Assembly (NCBI GenBank): GCA_021779695.1
Contig: JAJYAE010000223.1
Location: forward strand, 1-7,275
Source: Acidobacteriota bacterium
GTDB lineage: Bacteria > Acidobacteriota > Terriglobia > Terriglobales > Acidobacteriaceae
Length of the DNA: 7,275 bases
Direction of reading: 5' to 3'
Shown here in pieces: positions 1 to 6,363 of this stretch (positions are counted from its first letter, which is position 1; each line of letters starts with the position of its first letter). A model generated the notes under the pieces. It searched no databases, was not told where the DNA came from, and was given only the letters and a program-made list of their open reading frames with translations. The translations under genes were made by a program, and so were the position numbers.

Positions 1-1
1 T

Positions 2-517
2 GTGGCTGCTGCTCTGGCGGTGGCCCTTGCGTTTGGTGTGGCGCGCGCGGCCAATGAGGTTGTGCCGCGTGTGGGACAGAGTGCGCCCACGTTTATCCTG
101 CCGTCGCAGACGGGGCAGCCGATTTCGCTGAAGAGCTATCTTGGCAAGTGGGTTGTGCTGTACTTCTACCCCAAAGATATGACGACGGGCTGCACGATTG
201 AGGCACACAACTTTCAGCGTGACCTGACGAAGTTCCAGGCGGACGACGCGGTCATCCTGGGTGTGAGCGTGGACACGGTGGACAGCCACAAGCAGTTCTG
301 CACAAAGGATGGGCTGACCTTCCACCTTCTTGCCGACCCAGATCACAAGGTCGTGGATGAGTACGGATCGCTGGGCAGTTTTATGGGCTTCAAGATTGCG
401 AACCGCAATACATTCCTGATCGACCCGCAGGGAAAGATCGTCAAGGTGTGGACAAAGGTGGACCCGACGCACCACTCGGAAGAAGTGCTTGCGGCGCTCA
501 ACGCATTGAAGAAGTAA
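2..517 (+). CDS. bcp: Secreted PrxQ/Bcp-type peroxiredoxin, 5' end cut by window edge
   Basis: AhpC/TSA-family thiol peroxidase that would reduce H2O2 and organic hydroperoxides using a reactive cysteine. Numbering from the first full codon: residues 1-16 are a hydrophobic Ala/Val/Leu stretch ending in ARA, which reads as the end of a Sec signal peptide, so the mature enzyme is probably periplasmic. The thioredoxin-like fold follows from about residue 22. The peroxidatic cysteine is C64 in DMTTGCT (the family T-x-x-C motif). The active-site arginine is R135 in NRNTFLID. The residue five positions after C64 is histidine (H69), so the common PrxQ C-x4-C resolving cysteine is absent. C100 lies 36 residues after C64, as in the PrxQ subtype whose resolving cysteine sits on helix 3. 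The first codon, GTG at 2-4, is already inside the signal peptide, so the true start is probably left of the window. The family assignment is firm; the export and resolving-cysteine roles are inferred. Confidence 0.93.
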   Translation: MAAALAVALAFGVARAANEVVPRVGQSAPTFILPSQTGQPISLKSYLGKWVVLYFYPKDMTTGCTIEAHNFQRDLTKFQADDAVILGVSVDTVDSHKQFCTKDGLTFHLLADPDHKVVDEYGSLGSFMGFKIANRNTFLIDPQGKIVKVWTKVDPTHHSEEVLAALNALKK

Positions 518-535
518 AGCGCGACAGGCAGACGC

Positions 536-566
536 AAAAAAGCCCGGCGGGATGCCGGGCTCTTTT
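536..566. terminator. Bidirectional intrinsic terminator
   Basis: Perfect 8-bp GC-rich stem (AGCCCGGC at 541-548, GCCGGGCT at 554-561) with a 5-nt loop. It is followed by CTTTTG on the plus strand, and on the minus strand by a run of six U residues from the A run at 536-541. It lies 23 nt after the peroxiredoxin stop and 33 nt after the stop of the convergent H1-like gene, so it can serve both. The U run is stronger in the minus direction. Confidence 0.88.
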
Positions 567-594
567 GCTTGCCTTGTACTGCGTGTTGGGGATG

Positions 595-1245
595 TTACTT
601 TTTCGCTGCCTTCTTTGCCGCCTTCTTTGCTGGGGCCTTCTTGGCAACTGCCTTCTTCGCCGCCTTCTTGGCAGGGGCCTTCTTCTTCGCAACTGCCTTC
701 TTGGCGGGAGCCTTCTTTGCTGCTTTCTTAACGGCCAACTTTTTACCTCGTTTGGTGGTTTTGCTGACGCGCTTTCCAGCTGCTGCTTTCTTGACAGCGG
801 CCTTTCCGCCCTTCGCGCCAGAGGACTTCTTTTTTGCGGCGGATTTCTTCGCGGCCTTTTTGGCCACAACCTTTTTGGCGGCTGCCTTTTTTGCAGGCTT
901 CTTAGCGGCTGCCTTCTTAGCCGGAGCCTTCTTTGCGGTGGGCTTTTTGGCAGCGGCCTTTTTGGCTGCATGCTTTTTGGCCGGCGCCTTGCGGGCAGCC
1001 TTCTTCACGGGAGCTTTGACGGGGGCCTTCGGTGCGGCATTCTGCGTGATGGGTTCTGCCGCAACTACGACAATTGTTTCTTCCACCACAGCCTCATCCT
1101 CATCGTCGTCGGAGGAAGTGAGTATGGCAGCGGTTTCAACTTCTTCTTCGTCTTCGAAGATTTCATCGTGATCGGAGTCCGACTCAGCCGGCTCCGCATT
1201 GTGGTTGCCGTCATTCATTGCGTACATCCTGAACACTTCGTCCAT
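595..1245 (-). CDS. Histone-H1-like Lys/Ala-rich protein with acidic N-terminus (216 aa)
   Basis: Probable nucleoid-associated, DNA-binding protein. Residues 12-56 contain 21 Asp/Glu, and there is no Lys or Arg between R6 and K73. From residue 71 to the end, 58 of 146 residues are Lys, mostly as repeated PAKKA, AAKKA and AAAKK units. A slightly different Gly/Ser/Thr-containing patch (about 141-168, SSGAKGG to KTTKRGKK) interrupts the array. This tail resembles eukaryotic H1 C-termini and bacterial H1-like proteins such as chlamydial HC2, Bordetella BpH1 and Pseudomonas AlgP, which bind DNA through disordered basic repeats. The reading frame is open up to 1332, but I place the start at ATG 1243-1245 because GGAGG precedes it by 7 nt and the upstream codons look non-coding. 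The long acidic head is unusual for these proteins. No folded domain is recognised. A convergent terminator follows 30 nt after the stop. Function is inferred from composition only. Confidence 0.85.
   Translation of the reverse strand: MDEVFRMYAMNDGNHNAEPAESDSDHDEIFEDEEEVETAAILTSSDDDEDEAVVEETIVVVAAEPITQNAAPKAPVKAPVKKAARKAPAKKHAAKKAAAKKPTAKKAPAKKAAAKKPAKKAAAKKVVAKKAAKKSAAKKKSSGAKGGKAAVKKAAAGKRVSKTTKRGKKLAVKKAAKKAPAKKAVAKKKAPAKKAAKKAVAKKAPAKKAAKKAAKK
598..1029 (-). repeat. Low-complexity tandem repeat coding PAKKA/AAKKA units
   Basis: The 3' two thirds of the H1-like gene consists of imperfect repeats of about 12-15 bp. On the plus strand they read as GCC TTC TT and GCC TTT TT G variants. Lys codons alternate between AAG-AAG and AAA-AAG. 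Such arrays expand and contract by recombination or slippage, so protein length may vary between strains. Confidence 0.8.
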
Positions 1246-1252
1246 CCCATAG

Positions 1253-1257
1253 CCTCC
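1253..1257 (-). promoter_or_regulatory. Shine-Dalgarno GGAGG of the H1-like gene
   Basis: On the minus strand GGAGG ends 7 nt before the ATG at 1245. This decides the start against the frame's upstream extension to 1332. Confidence 0.75.
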
Positions 1258-1330
1258 AGCGGCTGGCCGCTGCCCCGATTGGGGTCTTGCATCTGCGCAG
1301 CGTGAACAAGAGCACACTGCGCGCGCCCTC

Positions 1331-1339
1331 ATTCTAGCA
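1331..1339 (-). promoter_or_regulatory. Possible extended -10 promoter of the H1-like gene
   Basis: The minus strand reads TGC-TAGAAT, an extended -10 element (TGn plus five of six consensus bases). It would give a 5' UTR of about 80 nt. No good -35 hexamer lies 16-18 bp upstream; a TTGATA is 22 bp away, which is too far. The 151-bp gap between the mltD-like stop (1397) and this gene shows no clear terminator, so read-through from the upstream gene is also possible. Confidence 0.35.
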
Positions 1340-1396
1340 ATAGCTCACGCAGAAAAGCTATCAAAAGACGCAAAGAGAATGGGGCGTCGAATCCTT

Positions 1397-3250
1397 TTAC
1401 TTACCTGAGGAGGAAGAGGAGGAGGCTGCGTGATGATGCCGCGTTGATTTGCGGTGGTGCGTGGAGGAGGACTTTGCATTGGATGGCGATGCGGTGTGCG
1501 CGGATTTGCGGCGATGCGCGGCACTCGCAGAAGAAGCGGGCGGATCGCCATGCAGCGCCTGCGCGGTGTGCGATGAGTGATGGCGGGAGCGGCGGGTGCG
1601 AACGATGCGCGCGGGCTCAGCCACGCGGAGGCGCCGGCCGGGAGCGACGCGGATTCCGCTGAGGTGATTCCAGCGGCGGAGCTGAGCGAGAGAGACGCCG
1701 AAGCGGTCAGCGATGGAGATTAAAGTATCGCCGCGGCGCGTGGTGTACAACATGCTGCGGGAAGCGGATTCGACGGCCGGACGCGTGGGCACGGCGAGGG
1801 CTTCAACGCCGGAGAGACTTTCATCCTGGGTCATGTCGTTGGCGGCGGCGAGCTCTGCGACGGAGACGTGGAAGCTGCTGGCGACGGAGGCGAGGGTGTC
1901 ATCCGGAGTGACGCGGTGATAGCGCCAGGCATCGCGCTTGTCCTCGGGGATGACGGCGACACGTTGTTGAAAGAGCGCAGCGGCGCCTGCCGGCAGATGC
2001 AGATCGAAGCTGATGCCAGGGGGAGTGGTGTAACGGAGGAGGCTTGGATTGAGCGCGATCAGCTCATCGGCGGGAGCATCGACGAGATCCGAGACGAGGC
2101 GCAGATCGATGGAGTAGTTGATGGTGACGGTGTCGGTGAGGACGGGCGGATCGAGAGTGACCTCATCAAAGCCGTATTGCCTGGGGTGGTTGGCAATGAT
2201 GATGGCGGCGATGATTTCGGGGACGTAGTTTTCCGTTTCGCGCGGAAGCTCGTGCCGATTGTAGAGTTCCCAGAAGTCAGCGTAGCCGGTGCGCTGGACG
2301 GCGCGCTGGATGTTTCCTGCGCCGTGGTCGTATGCGGCCATGGCGAGGTACCAGTCGCCGAGCTGGTCATAGAGGAACTTCATGTAGCGGGCATAGGCGC
2401 GCGTGGATTTTTCCGGATCGAATCGCTCATCGACGTAGCGATCGCGGGTGAGGCCGTAGTCTCCGTACGGCATGAACTGCCACATGCCGCCGGCACCGGA
2501 GCTGCGATTGACGGCGCGGGGCTGGAAGCCGGATTCGGCAACGGCGAGGTAAATGAGATCCTGAGGCACGCCTTCCTCGGACATGACGCGCTGAATCATG
2601 GCCTTGTAACGACCGGCGCGCTCAAAGGAATGAAGCAGCGTGTTGTGGCCCTTCTGCGTGTAGGCGAAGAAGTTGATAAAGGCGGCCACGTACTCGTTGA
2701 TGACGAGGGGCAGATCCGACTTGGTGGTAGCCAGATCGGCGCGGGCCTTGGCGACGAGGTTGGGATCGACGGCAAAGGTAACGTCGCTGGCGACATCTCC
2801 GGGAGTGGGCTCAATCGTGGGAGCAAAGCCATTGCCCTGCTTGAGGGCTTCCATCTCCAGCGCGTTGACGGAGTCAACGATGCGATCGAACTCATCCTGG
2901 AGCTGCGGGTTGCTCTTGATATCGATGCCGCTGGCGAGCATGAGATCGACTGCGCGGTCGAACTGCGCCTTGGCGTCAGGGAGGTTGCCTTTGCGATAGT
3001 CGGCCTGTCCGGCGGCATAGGTCTTTTCGACGTTGGCGATGAGGGCCTGGATGCGCTGCTGCTGAGGCGACGGGGCCGGCGCCGCGGCCGACGCGGAGGA
3101 TTGAGCCGGGGCCTGCTGCGTGGCGGGCAGGGCCGGGGCAATCGCCTGCGGGGAGGACTGCGGCGAGGATTTGTGGCTGGACGGAGCACACCCCGCGATG
3201 CACAGTGCGAGGACTGCGCCCACCAGATTCCGGAATAATGTTCTGCTCAT
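1397..3250 (-). CDS. mltD: MltD-like membrane-bound lytic murein transglycosylase, LysM lipoprotein (617 aa)
   Basis: Cleaves the MurNAc-GlcNAc bond of peptidoglycan to 1,6-anhydroMurNAc ends, anchored by lipid in the envelope. The signal peptide at residues 1-20 ends in the lipobox LCIAGC, so C21 is the lipidated residue. A Pro/Ala/Ser/Gln linker follows (22-65), then a TPR-like helix pair (about 72-105). The SLT/goose-lysozyme-like catalytic domain covers about 205-360: catalytic Glu is E239 in AVAESGF, followed by GAGGMWQFMP (252-261), AAYDHGAGN (305-313) and LPRETENYVP (335-344), which match MltD. A degenerate LysM-like segment (about 372-420) precedes two LysM modules (about 443-488 and 501-544), which bind glycan. 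The tail 550-617 is rich in Ser, His, Arg and Lys and ends in a serine run. At 617 aa it is clearly longer than E. coli MltD (about 450). The start codon is set by the signal peptide; no good Shine-Dalgarno is visible before it. A single gene transcribed away from lepA. Confidence 0.93.
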   Translation of the reverse strand: MSRTLFRNLVGAVLALCIAGCAPSSHKSSPQSSPQAIAPALPATQQAPAQSSASAAAPAPSPQQQRIQALIANVEKTYAAGQADYRKGNLPDAKAQFDRAVDLMLASGIDIKSNPQLQDEFDRIVDSVNALEMEALKQGNGFAPTIEPTPGDVASDVTFAVDPNLVAKARADLATTKSDLPLVINEYVAAFINFFAYTQKGHNTLLHSFERAGRYKAMIQRVMSEEGVPQDLIYLAVAESGFQPRAVNRSSGAGGMWQFMPYGDYGLTRDRYVDERFDPEKSTRAYARYMKFLYDQLGDWYLAMAAYDHGAGNIQRAVQRTGYADFWELYNRHELPRETENYVPEIIAAIIIANHPRQYGFDEVTLDPPVLTDTVTINYSIDLRLVSDLVDAPADELIALNPSLLRYTTPPGISFDLHLPAGAAALFQQRVAVIPEDKRDAWRYHRVTPDDTLASVASSFHVSVAELAAANDMTQDESLSGVEALAVPTRPAVESASRSMLYTTRRGDTLISIADRFGVSLAQLRRWNHLSGIRVAPGRRLRVAEPARIVRTRRSRHHSSHTAQALHGDPPASSASAAHRRKSAHTASPSNAKSSSTHHRKSTRHHHAASSSSSSGK

Positions 3251-3410
3251 GCGCACGATGATGAAAGGTCTTCTGCAGCCTGCGCACAAAGGCCGGCTGA
3301 TAGGTGGTGGACGCAAGGGCGCCCGGGAATGAACCCTATAGCGATGATAAGCTATGCCATAGAGGCATTGTGCGCTGGATGGCGCCATCGCTTTCTTTCG
3401 CCAACCTCGC
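3251..3410. promoter_or_regulatory. Divergent intergenic region between mltD-like gene and lepA
   Basis: This 160-bp spacer must hold the promoters of both genes. It contains a perfect 12-bp palindrome GATGGCGCCATC (3378-3389), 21 nt before the lepA ATG. It also has an inverted repeat CTATG-C-CATAG (3352-3362) and a further ATAGC/GCTAT pair (3338-3342 and 3351-3355) in an AT-rich patch. These could be operator half-sites or part of -10 regions such as TATAGG on the minus strand. No -35/-10 pair is good enough to call in either direction. Confidence 0.45.
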
Positions 3411-5222
3411 ATGGACGCACGTTTCCTACGCAACTTCGCCATTATTGCCCACATCGACCATGGAAAGTCGACGCTGAGCGACCGTCTGCTGGAGATGACC
3501 GGCGCGGTGGCCGAGCGCGAGATGCAGGCACAGATTCTGGACGCCATGGATCTGGAGCGCGAGCGGGGCATCACGATCAAAGCCCACGCCGTGCGCATGA
3601 TGTACAAGGCCAAGGACGGCAACACCTATCAACTGAATCTGATCGATACACCGGGCCATGTGGACTTCAGCTACGAAGTTTCGCGCTCGCTGGCCTCGTG
3701 CGAAGGCGCGCTGCTGGTGGTGGATGCGAGCCAGGGCGTTGAGGCGCAGACGCTGGCGAACGCGTATCTGGCGATTAACCATGGGCTTGAGATTGTCCCG
3801 GTCATCAACAAAATCGACCTGCCTTCCGCTGATATCGTGCGGACGCAGGAAGCCATCGAACAGGCTGTGGGATTGGACGCGACGGACGCCATTCCGGTGA
3901 GCGCGAAAACGGGCCATGGCGTGGGAGAGGTGCTGGAAGCGATTGTGCACCGGCTGCCGCCGCCGAAGGGCGACCCGCAAGCACCGCTGCAGGCGCTGAT
4001 CTTCGACTCGTGGTTTGATGCGTATCGCGGCGTGATTGTGCTGGTGCGCGTGATGCAGGGAACGATGCGGAAGGGACAACACATCCGGCTGATGTCGAAC
4101 GGGAAGGCGTTTGATATCGAGTCAATGGGCGTGCTGATGCCGAAGCCGGTGGAGATTGGCGAGCTTTCTGCAGGCGAGGTGGGATTTTTTGCCGCGACGA
4201 TCAAGAACGTCGCCGATACCAAGATTGGCGACACGGTGACGGACGATGCGCAGCCGGCCGCCGAGGCGCTGCCGGGATTCGAAGACATCAAGCCGATGGT
4301 CTTCTCTGGCCTGTACACAGTGGACTCGCACGAGCACACGCTGCTGCGCGATGCGCTGGAGAAGCTGCGGCTGAACGACTCGTCATTCTTCTTTGAGCCG
4401 GAGAGTTCGGTGGCGCTGGGCTTTGGCTTCCGCTGCGGGTTTCTTGGTCTTCTGCACATGGAGATCATCCAGGAGCGGCTGGAGCGCGAGTACGAGCTGG
4501 ACCTCATCACGACGGCGCCAGGCGTGCGGTACCACATCAAGCTGACGGACGGCAGCGTGCTGGAGGTGGACAATCCCTCGCGCTGGCCGGAGCCTACCAA
4601 TATTGAGAGCATCCGGGAGCCGGTGATTCAGGCAAAGATCCTGACCAACGAGGAGTATGTGGGCGGGATTCTGAAGCTGGTGGAAGAGAAGCGCGGCAAG
4701 CAGATCAACTTTGAGTATGTGACGCCGACGCGGGTGATGCTGACCTATGAGCTGCCGTTGAATGAGATTGTGCTGGACTTCTATGACCGGCTGAAGTCAA
4801 TCTCGCGCGGGTATGCGTCACTGGACTATCAGCTTGCCGGCGAGTGGGAATCGCCGATGGTGAAGATGGACATCCTGGTCTCTGGCGAGCCGGTGGATGC
4901 GCTATCGATCATCGTGCACCGGGACTTTGCCTACGAACGCGGCAAGGCTCTGGTGTCGAAGATGCGGGAGCTGATTCCAAGGCAGCAGTTCGAGGTGGCG
5001 ATTCAGGCGGCGATCGGATCGAAGATCGTGGCCCGCGAGACGGTGAGCGCGCTGCGGAAGAACGTGCTGGCGAAGTGCTATGGCGGCGACATCAGCCGCA
5101 AGCGCAAGTTGCTGGAAAAACAGAAGGAAGGCAAGAAGCGAATGAAGCGGATCGGGAAAGTGGACATTCCGCAGGAAGCGTTTCTGGCCGTGTTGCGGGT
5201 CGGCGAAGACCAGCAAAAGTAA
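3411..5222 (+). CDS. lepA: Elongation factor 4 (LepA), ribosome-associated GTPase (603 aa)
   Basis: Translational GTPase acting on the ribosome, implicated in back-translocation, elongation under stress and 30S maturation. GTPase motifs are intact: G1 AHIDHGKST (13-21), G2 RGIT (52-55), G3 DTPGH (79-83, with the catalytic His H83), G4 NKID (133-136) and G5 SAK (164-166). Beta-barrel domain II and the EF-G-like domains III and V follow. The LepA-specific C-terminal domain is present: [20 protein letters not shown] begins at residue 555. Length matches the usual roughly 600 aa, so the gene is complete. The start [18 protein letters not shown] aligns with family N-termini. No Shine-Dalgarno-like purine run stands before the ATG (preceding bases TTTCGCCAACCTCGC), which is odd for a conserved gene. 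In many bacteria lepA is next to the signal peptidase gene lepB; here it stands alone, divergent from mltD and convergent with skp. Confidence 0.98.
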   Translation: MDARFLRNFAIIAHIDHGKSTLSDRLLEMTGAVAEREMQAQILDAMDLERERGITIKAHAVRMMYKAKDGNTYQLNLIDTPGHVDFSYEVSRSLASCEGALLVVDASQGVEAQTLANAYLAINHGLEIVPVINKIDLPSADIVRTQEAIEQAVGLDATDAIPVSAKTGHGVGEVLEAIVHRLPPPKGDPQAPLQALIFDSWFDAYRGVIVLVRVMQGTMRKGQHIRLMSNGKAFDIESMGVLMPKPVEIGELSAGEVGFFAATIKNVADTKIGDTVTDDAQPAAEALPGFEDIKPMVFSGLYTVDSHEHTLLRDALEKLRLNDSSFFFEPESSVALGFGFRCGFLGLLHMEIIQERLEREYELDLITTAPGVRYHIKLTDGSVLEVDNPSRWPEPTNIESIREPVIQAKILTNEEYVGGILKLVEEKRGKQINFEYVTPTRVMLTYELPLNEIVLDFYDRLKSISRGYASLDYQLAGEWESPMVKMDILVSGEPVDALSIIVHRDFAYERGKALVSKMRELIPRQQFEVAIQAAIGSKIVARETVSALRKNVLAKCYGGDISRKRKLLEKQKEGKKRMKRIGKVDIPQEAFLAVLRVGEDQQK

Positions 5223-5275
5223 CAGGTATCGCCAGCATCGCCGTGTACCTTCGTCACACAATATTCATCAAGAAC

Positions 5276-5468
5276 TGTGGAAAGCTGCGCCAGATGGGCT
5301 GCGAAGGCGGCTGGGTGGGGCTTGCCTACGGGCCGTCCAGGACGTTCGATCTATATTACTTAGAAAGAGCGACTTGCGGCGTTTAGCAAAACAACAGCCA
5401 AATTGGCAAGTGGATAAACCTGAATTTTCAGGCATTCATCGCAAAAGTGATCCACAGTTTTTTCCACA
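5276..5468. promoter_or_regulatory. Cluster of DnaA-box-like nonamers
   Basis: Compared with TTATCCACA there are three one-mismatch sites: TTATCCACT on the minus strand at 5409-5417, TGATCCACA on the plus strand at 5448-5456 and TTTTCCACA on the plus strand at 5460-5468. The last two are phased by 12 bp. A weaker two-mismatch site, CTTTCCACA, is on the minus strand at 5276-5284. An AT-rich stretch lies between (GATCTATATTACT at 5348-5360 resembles the E. coli 13-mer at 10 of 13 positions, counting its N positions as matches). This pattern is typical of replication origins or DnaA-titration/regulation sites. The genes either side converge and plus-strand G excess continues on both sides, which argues against a main oriC. 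Confidence 0.4.
5309..5337 (+). repeat. Degenerate direct repeat, copy 1
   Basis: Starts GGCTGGGTGGGGCTTG and ends CCGTC. It matches copy 2 at 5503-5533 over the first 15-16 bases with one single-base indel, and again at the final CCGTC. The two copies bracket the AT-rich DnaA-box-like block. Confidence 0.45.
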
Positions 5469-5502
5469 GGGAGGGGGTAAAGCGGGTGCCGGGAAGGATG
5501 GA

Positions 5503-5533
5503 GGCTGGGTGGGCTTGGCGGACCCGAGCCGTC
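5503..5533 (+). repeat. Degenerate direct repeat, copy 2
   Basis: Starts GGCTGGGTGGGCTTGG and ends GAGCCGTC. Its right end forms the left arm of the hairpin at 5523-5554. See copy 1 at 5309-5337. Confidence 0.45.
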
Positions 5534-5554
5534 ACGCTGGGGAGACGGCTCGGG
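5523..5554 (-). terminator. Strong hairpin downstream of skp copy B
   Basis: Perfect 11-bp inverted repeat CCCGAGCCGTC (5523-5533) and GACGGCTCGGG (5544-5554) with a 10-nt loop, starting 13 nt after the skp stop. No U tract follows on either strand, so it may be an mRNA-stabilising or Rho-assisted 3' end, or a REP-like unit, rather than a classic intrinsic terminator. Confidence 0.5.
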
Positions 5555-5567
5555 CGGGCGCCGGGTA

Positions 5568-6191
5568 TTAGTGCGCGGCCGGGGTCTTTGGGGCCGGGGT
5601 GGGAGCCGAAAGGGCTGGCTCTGCCGCGGCGGGGGCCGGGACACCGGACTTCTGGTTGTACGCGGTGATGACGTCCTTGGTGATGTTGGAGGCCTCGGCA
5701 GCGTAGAGGACGGGGCTCTGCTGCTGGGAGAAGTCGAGCACGAGGGTGTAGCCGTGCTGCTTCACGTAGTCATTCAGGACGTCATAGACCTTGGAGGCAA
5801 GGGCGTTATACATCTCTTGCATCTCCTGCTGCATATCGTTCTGGGCATCCTCAGCAGAGCGCTGCAGCTGCTTCTCTTTTTCGTCGATGGCGCGAGTGCG
5901 ATCAGCCTTCTGTGTATCGGAAAGGGTGGCGCTCTGGGTCTGGAGTTGCTTCTTCAGGGAGTCAATCTCGTCGCTGAGCGCTTTGAGCTGCTGGCGCTTG
6001 GGCTCGTATTTCTTTTGCAGATCAGCGAAGTTGCGCTGGCCCTCGTTGGTTTGGGCGACTGCGACCTGGAAAGCGATGACGGCGATCTTGGCGGGGGCAG
6101 CGGCGGTGGATGCGGAGGCTGGAGCCTGTGCGACGGCAGACAGGGTGAGACCTGATGCCAACATCAAAACAACGGCTAACATGCGCTTCAT
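5568..6191 (-). CDS. skp: Skp/OmpH periplasmic chaperone, copy B (207 aa)
   Basis: Periplasmic holdase that would bind unfolded outer-membrane proteins after Sec export and deliver them to the Bam complex. The signal peptide at residues 1-23 ends in AQA. The OmpH domain runs from about K35 (KIAVIAFQ) to about residue 180. Long charged coiled-coil arms fill about 52-135 (QKKYEPKR, SLKKQLQ), and the second body strand GYTLVLDFS (147-155) and SNITKDVITAYNQ (168-180) match the family C-terminus. A Pro/Ala-rich tail (183-207) ending in AH extends it beyond the usual roughly 160-170 aa. AAGGAG (6204-6209) lies 12 nt before the ATG, a rather long spacing. A second in-frame ATG, three codons in, is even further away. 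It has its own promoter (6364-6392). It is a paralogue of copy A, 299 bp upstream on the same strand. Family assignment is strong; division of labour between the two is unknown. Confidence 0.9.
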   Translation of the reverse strand: MKRMLAVVLMLASGLTLSAVAQAPASASTAAAPAKIAVIAFQVAVAQTNEGQRNFADLQKKYEPKRQQLKALSDEIDSLKKQLQTQSATLSDTQKADRTRAIDEKEKQLQRSAEDAQNDMQQEMQEMYNALASKVYDVLNDYVKQHGYTLVLDFSQQQSPVLYAAEASNITKDVITAYNQKSGVPAPAAAEPALSAPTPAPKTPAAH

Positions 6192-6357
6192 GCGAATGGA
6201 AAACTCCTTCAGGATTCCTCTGTGGCAGGTCTCGCGGCGACGCCGGAAGGCAAGCCTGTGCCTCCTGACAAACCTCTCGGTCTTCCTAACAGGGAGCTCC
6301 GTTCAGGCATGAATCGGAGGCAGGAACAGACGCGGATGGAGACATCAGCAGGAACTA
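6192..6357 (-). promoter_or_regulatory. Long 5' leader of skp copy B with two tiny open frames
   Basis: The leader from the predicted start site (about 6357) to the skp ATG is about 165 nt. It holds a 19-codon frame (ATG 6345, TAG at 6286-6288) and an overlapping 33-codon frame in another phase (ATG 6310, TGA at 6209-6211). The stop of the second overlaps the skp Shine-Dalgarno AAGGAG. Neither small ATG has a visible Shine-Dalgarno, so translation is doubtful. No known riboswitch class is recognised. Confidence 0.4.
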
Positions 6358-6363
6358 GCAAGG

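Larger units (their letters stand above)
5223..5567. other. 345-bp non-coding gap between lepA and skp copy B
   Basis: I see no convincing gene here. Frames opening in this gap give low-complexity, unrecognisable peptides. Contents from left to right: a GC-rich segment with direct repeat copy 1 (5309-5337) and a small palindrome CGTCC-A-GGACG (5334-5344); an AT-rich block (about 5345-5468) with DnaA-box-like nonamers and two short inverted repeats, GCCAA-A-TTGGC (5397-5407) and CCTGAA-TT-TTCAGG (5419-5432); a very G-rich block (5469-5520); repeat copy 2 (5503-5533); and a strong hairpin (5523-5554). The composition change from AT-rich to G-rich is abrupt at about 5469. Confidence 0.6.

Noticed and set aside
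448..1305. Plus-strand open frames across the H1-like gene rich in Leu/Cys/Phe/Gly or Ala/Phe
   Set aside because: They are complements of the Lys/Ala codon repeats. They look membrane-like only because AAG complements to CTT, and one overlaps the peroxiredoxin end.
1868..3238. Long plus-strand open frame (456 codons) antisense to the mltD-like gene
   Set aside because: The opposite strand encodes a complete lipoprotein with clear SLT and LysM motifs. This frame gives Gly/Asp/Val-rich sequence with no domain, as expected in GC-rich DNA.
3671..4612. Minus-strand open frame antisense to lepA (313 codons)
   Set aside because: Ser-rich sequence with no recognisable domain, fully inside a highly conserved lepA.
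5224..5253. Possible lepA terminator from AGGTA and TACCT arms after the stop
   Set aside because: Only 5 bp with a loop of about 17 nt and no U tract.
5223..5567. Calling this gap the chromosomal oriC
   Set aside because: Only imperfect boxes, no dnaA nearby, the flanking genes converge on it, and plus-strand G excess does not change sign. Kept as a DnaA-box-like cluster only.
5360..5644. Minus-strand open frame (94 codons) running from the gap into the skp copy B 3' end
   Set aside because: Pro/Arg-rich composition, overlaps the terminator hairpin and skp in another frame, no ribosome site.
6195..6197. ATT as an alternative start of skp copy B (6 nt after AAGGAG)
   Set aside because: It would fix the long 12-nt spacing, but ATT starts are very rare and the ATG two codons later already gives a normal signal peptide.
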